Source: Erodium maritimum (taxonomy: Eukaryota; Streptophyta; Magnoliopsida; Geraniales; Geraniaceae). Taken from it: DNA of 64,000 nucleotides. Below are positions 21,936 to 33,000 of this stretch, piece after piece. The DNA lies in the NCBI GenBank assembly GCA_963921825.1, contig OY997592.1, positions 29,739,730-29,803,729 of the forward strand, given 5' to 3'. The notes beneath the pieces were generated by a model, which was not told the DNA's origin, did no database searches, and saw nothing but the letters and a program-made list of their open reading frames with translations. Each line of letters opens with the position of its first letter. Within the stretch, counting starts at the first letter, position 1. The position numbers were made by a program, and so were the translations under genes.

Positions 21936-23009
21936 ATTAGTTTATTTATTTATTTTTATTTTCACTAAATTTTTTAATATTTCAAATTTTCTGTGATAAA
22001 AATATATATTTAATTTTCATAAATTAATTTTCTTAATATTATTGTGTAATAAATAATTTTTTTTATTTTTCTTCAATTTGAATATTATTTACTTTTTCTA
22101 CTTTGATTTATTTTTATAAAATTATTATTAATATACAATTTTATATACATTTAATTACTTTCAAAATGATTTTTTTTCTTTTCATTACTATGTAGAAACA
22201 GTAATGAAAAGAAAAAAAAACATTTTGAAAGTAATTAAATGTATATAAAACTTTAAATTAATAATAATTTTATAAAAATAAATAAAAGTAGAAAAAGAAA
22301 TTAATATTAAACTTGAAGAAAAAAAAAATATTTATGGCAAAATAATATTAAGAAAGTTAATTTATGAAAATTAAATATATATTTTTATCACAGAAAATTT
22401 GAAATATTAAAAAATTTAGTGAAAATAAAAATAAATAAATAAACTAATGAGAAAACTTAACTTTAATTTTTTTTCAATTACTTTTCTTAAATTTTTCGTT
22501 AATATGTAAAAGAAATTTGTGAAAATAGAAAAAAATGAAAATGAAAATTAAAAAAAAAGAATAATTGTATTTTTAAAAATAGGATATATATTTTTTAAAG
22601 AATAATGAGTTTCAAAAAATATTAAAATTTAATTTGATATAGAAAATTAAAAATAGTTTGAAATTAAATTCTGTTAATAAGGAAAATGAATTTCTGAAAA
22701 ATAAAAAATAATTAATTTTTTTAAATCAATTATAAAAGTTCTTAGTTTTTTATATCAATTATTAAAGTTATCAATTAAATATGTGTAATGGCATTTTTGT
22801 AATTATTTGAAAGTCAAGGTTGATATTAGGTTATAGGGGTGAGGGTGTTTTCGTCATTTCAGAAAATATTAACAGAGTTTTGGACATAAAATCAAATGGT
22901 GATAAAAAATGGATAGTTTGGGGTGTCGTATGAAATAAAAATAGAAGTGGGTGTGTAAGTGATAAACTCGTATAGTTGTATGTGGCTTTTTGAAGTTTCC
23001 CCAAATACA

Positions 23010-23087
23010 ATTGCACCTTTCGCTAAAAAACCATATTTAAATCACGACACAGTAAAGATGGTATGTTTTTTTAGCGAAAGGTGCAAT
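23010..23087. repeat. 78-bp hairpin
   Basis: ATTGCACCTTTCGCTAAAAA on the left pairs with TTTTTAGCGAAAGGTGCAAT on the right, with a loop of about 35 bases. It sits between the foldback end and the right outer arm, in the one place where the two outer arms do not match. It may be a tiny MITE. Confidence 0.75.
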
Positions 23088-23099
23088 ATTATAACTTTT

Positions 23100-23345
23100 A
23101 GAATCGATTACATTGTTGTGCATGGAGGAACATGCTTCTCGACCACAGAAGGTCAGTATGAATGAACAATGGTTCACTGAGCCTTTTATTACCAGAACCG
23201 TCACAGACGGTATTTTGATGCCACTTGGGCAAAGACAAAAGACGTGGGGGGGGGGGGGGGGGGGGGGGGGACGGGGTACCGGAAATCAGAGATCTCAACA
23301 GTAGTGATGGTGGGAGGCAAAGCATCATATAGGGACCCCTTAGAG
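23100..23345 (-). repeat. Outer inverted arm, right (gene-like sequence)
   Basis: Reverse complement of 18590-18806, with the same reading frame on the minus strand. In this arm the frame is open longer, and upstream (higher coordinates) a possible intron ending TTTGCAG (about 23376-23382) separates it from an Ala-rich frame. It contains a run of 25 G where the left arm has CCCCCTTACCCC. Confidence 0.65.
23246..23270 (+). repeat. G25 homopolymer
   Basis: 25 consecutive G, continuing after AC as GGGG. It could form G-quadruplex structures and is also a likely place for assembly or sequencing length error. Confidence 0.9.
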
Positions 23346-23359
23346 AAATCCTCGATTAT

Positions 23360-23980
23360 CTGTTCGACATGCATTGATCCTGCAAAGACAAACCCATATA
23401 AAAAATAAAATAAAAAAGACCTTTTCGATTACCAGATCCATAATCTTGAAAGGGGGGCGAGACAGTGGCGGCGGTGGAGGCTAGGGAGAAGGACGCGCTG
23501 GCTGCGGCTGCAGATCCGGCGGCGGCGACTTCAGGGACGCCTCTAGAGGTGGCTGCGGCATCAAAAGCGGCAACGACAATAGGGACGACGACGGCTTCAA
23601 GAATGGTGGCGGCAGCATCAGAGACATCGTTTGTAGAGACGAAACACACGGGGCGACGAATTCAAAGGTGCTTCATTGGCGGCGGCGGTGACTATTGAGA
23701 CGTCGGCGGCTGCAGGCGGCTTGAAGGTTGGTTGACACCGAGGTGAGCCAGACGAAAACCATCAAAATTGTAGAGGGGTAACCGAACAGGACCGGGAGAC
23801 ACGACGGTGGTGGTTGGGGAGAGTCCACAACGCGGTGGCTAGCGGCGGCCTGAGAGGAACCTAGCAGAGAGAACTCGCGCAGGACCCAAAAGGGATGTGC
23901 CGAGGAAAGGGTATGTAGAGAAGAGAAGAAGAACCATGCCATAAGCTATGACAATTTCCATAGCCATAGCCATGGTGGTG
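23360..23980 (-). pseudogene. Gene-like stretch, unrecognised, decayed
   Basis: On the minus strand an ATG at 23973 opens a hydrophobic N-terminus (MAMAMEIVIAYGMVLLLFST), like a signal anchor, for about 44 codons. Other frames continue: Pro/Ser-rich at 23942-23673, then an Ala/Val-rich frame 23649-23410. A possible donor and acceptor surround an AT-rich stretch at about 23382-23440. A 5' UTR-like CTAGGGTTTTGAG lies upstream (about 23998-24010). No family recognised. It may be the longer original of the piece duplicated as the outer arms. Confidence 0.35.
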
Positions 23981-24214
23981 CGTGCGGTGGCAAAGTCTCA
24001 AAACCCTAGTAGAGAGCGACTGTAACTCCACATAAACACTTTCTATTAAATCATGCTCTAAGATCGTATGTTAATAATTGAGAGAGCACCAAAATTTATT
24101 AATTATTTTTATATCTTGAGCCCTTTCTTTTCGCGTGGTCTCTCTATCACTTCTTATATACGCCTCTTTCTATTCGAGGCGTATAATGATGATGGTAGGC
24201 TTGTCCATTTTTTC

Positions 24215-24880
24215 TTATCTCACCGGAGCTCCATGTAACTCCCTTCTCCTTCTTCTTCTTCCTCCTCTCCTTCACCCTTACCCCCTCCGACTTTACCATT
24301 GCTTCTCAAAACTCCCCATCTCTGGAAAAATCGATAGGCCCATCGACATCTCCCTCTCGAACACCTACACCCTCCACCGTACAATCGCTACTCCTGACCC
24401 CTAAAACATCGTCAAGCGCAACCTCTACCAAAACCCCCACCCTCCCCTACAACCTCAACCTTCCCAAGAAACATTCAAGGGATTCTCTATTGGGAGGATA
24501 CCCAAACCCACACCACCGAGCCTCTACCTCGGCCTCCAGGCCACAACCACCACCGGACCCATGTCAAACGAGCTTAGACTTGATTCAGGCCAAGCTCACT
24601 AAGGTCTCCATTGAGGATCTGCAGAAGGATGATTTCAACGACGATGATGCGATTATTGAGGTCCCAATGAACACGGTTCTGAAGGTTGATGACTCTCGCT
24701 ACCGTGACATACACTTCAGAGATATGTACGATAATGCGTTACGCCGAGACATATCTCCGTGGAACTAAAATGAAATTGAGGTTCATTACCGCTACAAACA
24801 ATTGGTGGCCGCCCAGATGAAAGAGACCATGAACATTATTTCGTCCCTGAAATAGTCGTTTATATACTCGGTTATTTTTT
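24215..24880 (+). pseudogene. Gene-like stretch, unrecognised, decayed
   Basis: The composition is coding-like and C-rich (24240-24780) inside AT-rich surroundings. One frame is open at 24490-24768 (92 residues) and ends in an acidic part (DDFNDDDAIIEV) followed by RYRDIHFRDMYDNALRRDIS. After its stop the same frame continues NEIEVHYRYKQLVAAQMKETMNII and a hydrophobic part to about 24920. Upstream frames shift at least twice. It looks like a processed or captured gene copy; I do not recognise the family. Confidence 0.35.
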
Positions 24881-25053
24881 TTATCGTCCCTAGAAAAAGT
24901 TATGGCTCTTCTATTTTGTAATCGACTATTCTATTTTGTTGAACATATTATTACATGTGCTTTTTTTAAATTGGAAATGTAATGCCTTTTCGGATGAATT
25001 CTATAATGTTGTTGTTTTAGTACTTACACATTACTGTGTTTCTTGCATACTAG

Positions 25054-26998
25054 TGTTAGTCTAAGTACCTGTAGTCCAATTGTAAATGTCCAAATGTAAA
25101 TATCACCGGTAGCAATAAAATTAAGGGGAAACCATGGGTCCTAGCCCCCCTTGAGGTTTGTTTTGGCGATCCTAACTGAGCTTGACCTTTCCTTACACTT
25201 CCCAACTACGCTTGACCTTTTTTTTTTGCGAAAACTAACAATTTCCTTCTATTTTAACGGACTCCGTTAGGTTTTTGACACGTGTTGGTCACGTGCATAG
25301 TAGCATTTTTTTAACGGAATCGTCAAAATAGTCGGAAAATGTTAGTTTGCGCAAAAAATGAAAGGTCACAGTTGGGAAGTGCAAGGAAAGGTCAAGCCCA
25401 GTTAGGATCGCCAAAACAAACCTCAAGGGGGGTTAGGACCCATGGTTACCCCTAAATTTAAAGCGACTTTATATTACTTATGTGTTGGAGTAATATATCG
25501 ATGTGTTTTCTGATCTATGACCACCATGCAAATAGAACCATAGATCGAGATAGATCACACTCTTCATTAGAAGCACCTAATATGAAAGATGGCTCTTTAT
25601 GGCTTACATTCTATTAGTCATTGGAATTGGATTCTGGAGTCTGATCATAGATATCATGTGGGACATGAATATGTTCCATAGATTGAGTGGTGAACATATT
25701 CACTGTCGTAGCATGTCATGTATCCTTAGACCAAGGAATTTTTGTGACCGCTATGCAGTCAACAACTGAGTTTGACCCGAGCCTAACGTTGTTCGTAGCA
25801 GGGCTTCCATAACGGCCAGGATTGGCTTGGGGACGAGCTGCATGAGTGACACAGAAGACGGCTAAGGGATTTATCCCTCATACTAAGGCAAGAGAAAGTT
25901 ATCGGTTCTCGACCGCTTGATCGAGAGTGACTGAAAGAATAGCATGGCCATGCAAATGATACTGGGATCATATATTCAGTCATATCACATATCAAGGAAC
26001 AGTGATTGAGAATAATAAGGATGACAACTCTATGCCTTATCTCAATCAAGATATCGGTGATAAAAGGATAGTGACATAGACGACAGAAAGGTTAGAATCG
26101 ACAGGGTCGATTCGTTATGTAGTGTTAGGAAATACTAAAGTCTCGTTAGGTGCTACTTATGTAGGATCAAGTAAAATGAGATTTTACGTTTATCTACCGA
26201 CATGCATAAACCTAAGGGTCACACCGGAGGTCGAAATTCATTAACACACTTATGGCCAAAATAGAGTTGTCGCGGGACATGAACAAAACAGGCTTTCAGG
26301 TCATGTGCCCGTAAGTAGTTAGGACTTTACGGATCGAGACAATACTTGGAGTGTTGGGACTGACCACATCAGATAATGTTTGACATATCCGGGATGGAAT
26401 GCGTGGAGGCGATGACCGTGTCATGGGCCTTGTCGTGAATGGCCACGAGCCATCACCCGCAGCCTATGCCACCAAAGGCCCATGTAACCAACTAGTTAAG
26501 TCTTAACTAAATGGTTCCAACTAAACTAGTTAGATTCGGTAGTTGGAGATTCAATCCACCAACTTACCACCTACTTCTATCTACCTTACACCATCCTTTG
26601 TCCTATTTACTATTATTTTATTATTTTGATGGGATAAGATGACTTAAGAGCCATCTTTTCAACATAATAAGACACAACACAGAAAAGGAAGAACAACTTC
26701 TCTCTTCTTCCCCCACAATTTCAGCCAACTAACTGTTCTTCCTCCATTTTTGGTGTTCTTGAGTCCTCATAAGAAGAACTACGTGACTTTGATTCCCAAG
26801 TGGATACGGAGGCGTCTTGGAGACTCAAGCCAAATCATTCCTTACTCGATGTTCTTCATTTGGTATGAAAATGCTGATTTTTTTTCTTGTGATTCTAATC
26901 TTTTGGTATTTTTTTTTCATGATTTTAATGGTCTCTTTGCGTTAATTGTTGTTCGGCTACGAGTTCTTTCATCTCGTACCCTACCAAGAGACCCAACA
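25054..26998 (+). mobile_element. copia solo LTR, with MITE inside
   Basis: It starts TGTTAGTCTAAG and ends GAGACCCAACA, the same family as 1145-2810 and 34403-36090 but clearly more diverged. The flanks are ACTAG (25049-25053) and ATTAG (26999-27003), a 5-bp duplication with one difference. No internal region follows on either side, so this is a solo LTR left by recombination. It is the oldest of the three copies by divergence. Without the MITE it measures about 1.6 kb. Confidence 0.85.
25125..25452. mobile_element. Mutator-like MITE, 328 bp, 9-bp TSD
   Basis: The ends are GGGGAAACCATGGGTCC and its complement with one change. The inverted arms run about 115 bases (blocks CTTGAGGTTTGTTTTGGCG and GCTTGACCTTTCCTT). 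The flanks are TAAAATTAA (25116-25124) and TAAATTTAA (25453-25461), a 9-bp duplication with one mismatch, which is the Mutator hallmark. The empty site is visible in the sister LTRs (about 1207-1222). Confidence 0.9.
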
Positions 26999-27059
26999 AT
27001 TAGCACCATGTATTATCAGAGTTATCAACAAGAGATTAAATATTGATCGAAGGTATGAA

Positions 27060-27420
27060 CATGTGATTGAATATTAATCAGAGCTATTACCTGAGAGAAG
27101 TTGGGAGATCTATCCTCCAAAAGTTTCTAAAATATGCGTCTTTCTATTTCCACAAGGTATATCTTGTATATCCATACCTTCAGCATGAATATCTAAAATC
27201 TACATTTTCTATAACCAGAATCTATATTTTTATATTTAAAATCTACAATTTTTATACAAACTATACACATCCAGAATCTATATTTTCCATATCAGAATTT
27301 GGATTTTTTATATATAAAATCTAAATTTTTACATACAGACTCTACACAATAACTTGTATATCTAGAATGTTCATCCAATATATCCCGAATTTGCATCCGC
27401 TATATCCACAAATTTCACTA
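27060..27420. repeat. AT-rich degenerate repeats
   Basis: Repeated words of the type AGAATCTATATTTT and AAAATCTACATTTT, about 8-10 degenerate units. Frames through it are not coding-like. Confidence 0.5.
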
Positions 27421-27528
27421 CACCATTTACATACACATACTGGACCAAAAACATAAATCACAACGAATTCTATTGAACAATGACTTTTGGAATCACTTCA
27501 CTTCTATTTACTTTCGTAATTCTTTTTT

Positions 27529-27710
27529 TAGGAACTATCTTTAGGCTCATCGGGAAGACACGACACCAAACTGAATGAGTACAATGCATATTCAGCGCGT
27601 TGGATACATTTGTTTCTACTTTCACAAGAAGAAACTTTATATAGTTTCGTAATACTTCCTTTTGGAACTATCGTCAGGCTTATCGGGAAGGCACGACGCC
27701 GAACTGAATG
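27529..27710. repeat. Direct repeat, two units about 132 bp apart
   Basis: The block GGAACTATCTTTAGGCTCAT-CGGGAAGACACGAC with AACTGAATG at 27531-27577 recurs at about 27664-27709 with few changes. Each is preceded by a block on Ser/Phe-rich AT sequence. Not identified. Confidence 0.65.
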
Positions 27711-27719
27711 TTTATGGCC

Positions 27720-28290
27720 TAGTGGAAGGTCTCATGTGACCGCCAAAACTTAGGAATAGAGTTTCGAACACAAGAGTTGTCTTCAAAGATGTGGCCGTCA
27801 TACATTATTAGAAGGAATTATAACTCCACCTTCATTGGTGTTCCAAAGGCCGTATGGAGGCTGGTGGTATCCGAGAGAACCTCTTCGAAACAAGGTTGGA
27901 CGAATCCTTGCCAATGGCTGGTTAGGCAAGACGATGGTTGTCACAACTATACTGGCATCCGGAGCCATAACCACAACTGTCTCTCCCGATGCTAGGTTTG
28001 GCGACACCAAACCAGATCACCCACTATATTAGGGATTCTTAGGAAAAATGTTGGGTGCCACGTGTGATCCTTGAACATGACTATTTGAGACTATCGCTAG
28101 CGAAATGGACATCAGAACCATACCTCCAATCTTGATGGACGGAGGTGAGGGAACCATCGGATCACATAACATATTACATAGAAGGCGTCAGAGATAATGA
28201 AGGAAATGAAACCCTAAGATCCCCTTAAATATCCCTGGAGCCCCATAAATGCAAGATGAGAGATATAGAGAAAACTTAGTTGGTGGGTGG
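27720..28290. other. Unassigned stretch
   Basis: Short open frames on both strands (27777-28032) overlap each other, and none has a recognisable domain. I see no repeat linking it to other parts of the window. Confidence 0.4.
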
Positions 28291-28690
28291 TAAGTGATTG
28301 GTCGAAGCCATTTAATGCACAAAAGAGAGGATATAGGTACAATGAATACAACATGTGGTTCGCTCTTCTATTTTGTTGCACATCATATTTATTGACCAGA
28401 ACTTCAAATCCGTGTGTCCAGGACTTAAAATGCCTCTGTCAGGATCTATAAATCATGCACGTTATCCGTAATTAGTTGCTGGGTTGTGGTTGATTGGTTG
28501 AAGCCATTTAATGTACAAGGGAGATGATATAGATACAGAGAATATCACATGTGGTTGGCTCTTCTATTTTGTTGAAGATATTATTAATTGTCCAGATCTT
28601 CAAATCCGAGTGTGTATGACTTCAAATGCCTATGTCTAAGATATAAAAATCATGCATGTTGTCAATAATTTCAAATGTTTATGTCTAGAT
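28290..28690. repeat. Tandem duplication, period about 196 bp
   Basis: GAAGCCATTTAATG occurs at 28304 and 28500, and the match continues for most of the unit (CTCTTCTATTTTGTTG, CTTCAAATCCG, AATCATGCA). The copies are clearly diverged. A third partial echo (ATTTCAAATG..TCATGCATG) follows at 28670-28710. No coding region seen. Confidence 0.75.
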
Positions 28691-28699
28691 TCTAAAATC

Positions 28700-29284
28700 A
28701 TGCATGGTCCTATGTCGTTTTAACTCTATCCACAATTTCAAATGCATGTGGCCAAAATGTCATATGATGGTGTCCAGAATCAACGCATACCAAACCTCAC
28801 AAACCAACACATTTAATAAATAAAACTCCCCAATCTTCGTTTTCATTCGGCAATAACTCGAATTGAAACTACTGAATAATGCATAAAATGATAACACCGC
28901 CGCTTGCGTTTTCAAAAAATCTTCAGTTTCACCTAAACCCAGCGATTTCAAAAACAAGAAAGGCTTATAAGGGAAGAAGACTAAGAAGCACGAAATTACG
29001 TTTGGCGCGGGGATATGTTTAACGAAAAACCAAATCTACCCTCACAAAGCCATGCATTCAAATCTACTCAGCGCCACCATCTGCGGTATTTACGATCCGT
29101 GTCACCGAGTGTCGACATCTAATCTTACTGTCCACATCAACGCATTGCGCGATCACGATGGAGTCATACAATCGCACTATAGTACTCGGGATTCACCCGA
29201 AACATCTCCATTATTATGCAGACTGCGAACTCATAGGAAGGCGACACATGTCTTTTTCGCACGCACTATGCTGGTTGTGCGCGC
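28700..29284. other. Unassigned stretch
   Basis: Only short frames (28760-28957 minus; 29052-29288 plus) without recognisable domains. A TTTGGCGCGG word near 29004 fits the E2F consensus but has no gene context. Confidence 0.35.
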
Positions 29285-29686
29285 GTAGTACTTGTACCTC
29301 TCATGTAAAGTGATGGTACCTACACACAAGTACTGGTACCTTACATACACTAGTGCTGGTATTGTGTTTATTAATTCCGAAAAACGATATACAATCAAAG
29401 CCTCATATGTTGTATATCGAAATTAAACCCCAAAGTTCTAATACAATAAGGAAACTAATCTCAAAGTCTTAATACGAATAAAGAAAATTTGAAAACCCTA
29501 AAAAAAGAGGAAATAAACACCCGCACTCGAAATGTACGAATTTGACCCTCTAAATGACCACGGATGACTAAAAAAACATCGAAAATCATGGTAAAGCGAT
29601 GAGTTTTGCTGGGAGCCCATTTCCACCCAAAAAATGCTAGGATTTTGTTGAATTCTAACATTGAATCTTTTTTTTGGGTTCTCCAC
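29285..29686 (+). repeat. Dispersed repeat R1, copy 2
   Basis: 29440-29675 matches 10935-11170. GTACTGGTACC/GTGCTGGTA units lie at 29285-29365, followed by a hairpin with perfect 10-base arms (CGATATACAA / TTGTATATCG, about 29386-29420). The element C LTR starts at 29687, directly at its right edge. Confidence 0.6.
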
Positions 29687-30014
29687 TGTAAGACCCGCCC
29701 CCGGTCGATCCCGGTAGAACCGGTGAATCCTAGATAAGTTTGACCTTCGGCCAAAAAAGTCAACCGATGACTCCGAAAGTCAGTCGGGACCTTTCCGGGG
29801 CCCAAAAAGCTTAGCCATTAGCACGGTTAGCTTAGTTGGGTCGTTTCCTTCAGTTTGACTGTAATATTGTTAAAGTCAACCGTCGGTCAAACTTGGGCTT
29901 ATTATCGGTTGGTTTTCGATAAAATCTTGGAAAGTTGCAGGACACTTTCAGCCTCAGTTTCAGCAGGATGGCATACGCCGAGCAGGGACCGTAGCGTCAG
30001 TTGGACCCGCCCCG

Positions 30015-33000
30015 GTGGCACAGCTATGTCCTCGGTGTGGACAGCAGGGTCACCTGGCACGAGACTGCCCGAGGGGCGATGGACCTGTGGAGCGCCATGA
30101 AGATCGTCCCCAGGGGACCAGAGTTAGACAACCTAGTGAGTCGAGGGGGTGTTATCACTGTGGCAGCGCCGACCACTTCATGCGTGCGTGTCCTGAGATA
30201 GCACAACAGGGAGGACAGAGAGGATGCTACCAGTGTGGTCGATCTGATCATTTCATCCGGGCGTGCCCTGAGATAGCTGGTAGAGCGCCTGCACCGAGGC
30301 CCCAGCAGACTCAGATTCGCCCTGTACCACCTGGCAGACCACGTCAGGCACCGTAGCAGAGAGCTCCGCGTCAGGCGGCGGGAGCAGCAGGTCAGAGGCA
30401 CCAGCCGAGAGCTGGCCAGCAGGTGGCACTTCCCCCACCATCGAGAGGAGGACCACCGGCACGGCAGGGCCGAGTCTTTGCAGTTACTGATTCCAGGATT
30501 GAGAGGCCGTACGCCGGCCATGAGGCCACCTAGGGTACGTGTTTACTTTATAATGCGTGGACTTCATTTTTGTTCGATACAGGAGCTTCCCATTCGTTCA
30601 TATCTTCGTCTATTGCTTCTTCTTTGGGTTTGCGGGTGGAGACTTTGAGTCAGCCCCTTTTTTTGGAGACCCCGGCTACGGGTGCGGTGGTGTTGAGTAC
30701 CGTTTGTAGAGACTGTGCGATTAGGGTGGCAGATTGCCCTTTTCTTGGTGACTTACTCGTTCTTGATATGAACGCCTTTGATGTGATTCTCGGAATGGAC
30801 TGGCTCGCGAGGTATCGAGCGACGATCGACTGCTATCGACGTCAGGTGACAATGAGGTCAGGTGATAGGGTGATCACGTGTGTTTTGGGTAGCAAGAGCG
30901 GAGTTCTCTTATCCGCTTTGACTACGGGGTCTGAGGTAGAGACCGTGCGGAGTAGCAGTGAGCTACCGAGGGTAGTGCGTGAGTTCCCGGAGGTCTTCCC
31001 GGAGGAACTATCAGGCTTGCCACCAGCGCGAGAGGTGGAGTTCAGGATCGATCTGATCCCGGGTACGGTGCCGATCTCGATGACGCCGTATCGGTTTGCG
31101 CCAGCCGAGTTGGTCGAGCTCAAGCGACAACTCGAGGAACTGCAGCAGAAGGGTTTCATCCGCCCGAGCGTATCTCCGTGGGGAGCGCCCGCTCTTTTCG
31201 TGAAGAAGAAGGGTGGAGCCTTGAGGATGTGCATCGATTACAAGAAGCTGAACCGAGTGACAGTGAAGAACCGCTACCCGATGCCGAGGATTGATGATTT
31301 ATTCGACCAGCTGAGGGGAGCAAAGTACTTCTCGAAGATCGATCTTTGATCGGGGTACTACTAGCTGAGAGTCAGAGCCGAGGACGTAGAGAAGACAGAG
31401 TTCCGAACTCGTTATGGACACTTCGAGTTTCTGGTGATGCCGTTCGGTTTGACGAACGCGCCGGCCGCCTTTATGGACTTGATGAATGGCATATTCAGAC
31501 CTTATCTAGACCAGTTCGTAGTAGTCTTTGTCGATGACATCTTGATCTACTCGCACAGTGAGGAGGCGCATGAGGAGCACCTGAGAACCGTTCTGACACT
31601 CTTACGCACTCACCAGTTGTACGGCAATCTGGAGAAGTGCGAATTTTGACTCACAGAGGTGAAGTCCTCGGGCACGTGGTATCTCGGGAGGGCATCTTGG
31701 TCGACCCAGCCAAGGTTGAGGCAGTGTCGAAGTGGGCCAGACCCAGCAGTGTATTTGAGATTCGGAGCTTTCTAGGGTTGGCAGGTTATTACCGGCGCTT
31801 CGTTCAGGATTTCTCCGGCCTTGCAGCACCTATGACAGCTTTGACCCGCAAGGGAGCGGAGTACCGTTGGACGGACGAGTGTGAGCGCTCTTTTTGCGAG
31901 CTAAAGGCTCGATTGACTACCGCCCAAGTGTTGATTGTTCCAGAGCGGGGAGTGGGCTACGACGTGTATTGTGACGCCTCAGGCGAAGGGCTAGGCTGTG
32001 TTCTGATGCAGAGTGGAAAGGTGGTTGCTTACGGCTCGAGGCAGTTGAAGGTGCATGAGCGCAACTACCCGACCCATGATCTTGAGCTAGCAGCGGTGGT
32101 GTTTGCACTGAAGAGCTGGAGACACTATCTGTACGGTGAACAGTTCAGGGTGTTTTCAGACCACAAGAGCCTCAAGTATATATTCTCGCAGCGTGATCTG
32201 AACATGCGCCAAAGGCGATGGATGGAGTTACTTGAGGAGTACGACTTCGAGTTGCTCTATCATCCGGGAAAGGCGAACGTGGTCGCCGATGCTTTGAGCA
32301 GGAAGTCGAGTCACTGCGTTGCCAGTATGGCAGTCCGAGAGTGGGACATGCTGGAGCAGTTGAGCTTATTCAGACTGGAGTTGGAGGAGGTCACCGAGGG
32401 CATGGCCCTGTGTGCCTTGGTGGCTCAGCCCACGCTTTTTGCTCGAGTGCTAGAGGCACAAGCCGAGGACGCCGAGACAGAGGGGATTCGTGAGAGATTG
32501 TTGGATGGTGTCAAGCTCGAGGGTTGGGAGTTGGGCACCGACCAGGGTATACGCTTTAGAGGACGACTGTTTGTACCCAGCGGGTACAGGGACACCGTGT
32601 TGCGTGAGTGCCACCACTCCCGTCTGGTTGTGCACCCCGGTGGCAACAAGATGTATAGAGACATGCGACGACAGTTTTGGTGGAGTGGGATGCGTGGGGC
32701 AGTTGCAGATTTCGTTTCCCGATGCCTCACCTGCCAACAGGTGAAGGCGGAGCACATGCGTCACGCAGGCATGCTGCAGCCTTTACCGATCTCCGTGTGG
32801 AAGTGGGAGCATGTGACTATGGATTTTGTGTATGGGTTGCCCAGGTCATCGAAGGGGCATGACGCTGTTTGGGTGGTGGTTGATCGACTGACCAAGTCGG
32901 CCCACTTTCTGGGTATGAGGATGACTGATTCTGTGGACTTGTTGGGTCGTTTGTATGTCAGGGAGATTGTTCGTCTACACGGTGTACCAGTGTCAGTGGT

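Larger units (their letters stand above)
18816..23002. mobile_element. Foldback element, about 1.6 kb of near-perfect hairpin, split by a LINE
   Basis: The ends are GGGGAAACTTCAAAAAGCC and its complement. The left arm is 18816-19375 plus 21936-22189 (about 815 bases), the right arm 22200-23002 (about 803), and the loop about 10 bases (TTCATTACT-N10-AGTAATGAA). The arms match with few differences. AT content is very high and no protein is encoded. The ends resemble those of the Mutator-like MITEs at 11638 and 25125; the 9-base flanks (18807-18815 and 23003-23011) are not a clear duplication. The LINE at 19376-21935 is a later insertion. Confidence 0.85.

Noticed and set aside
26999-27025. TATTATCAGAG just after the copia LTR as a primer-binding site of a full element.
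   Set aside because: The match to the tRNA-Met site is poor, and ATTAG fits the 5-bp duplication of a solo LTR; no copia coding region follows.
29000-29012. TTTGGCGCGG as an E2F site of a promoter.
   Set aside because: No supported gene starts downstream; a single short match is expected by chance.
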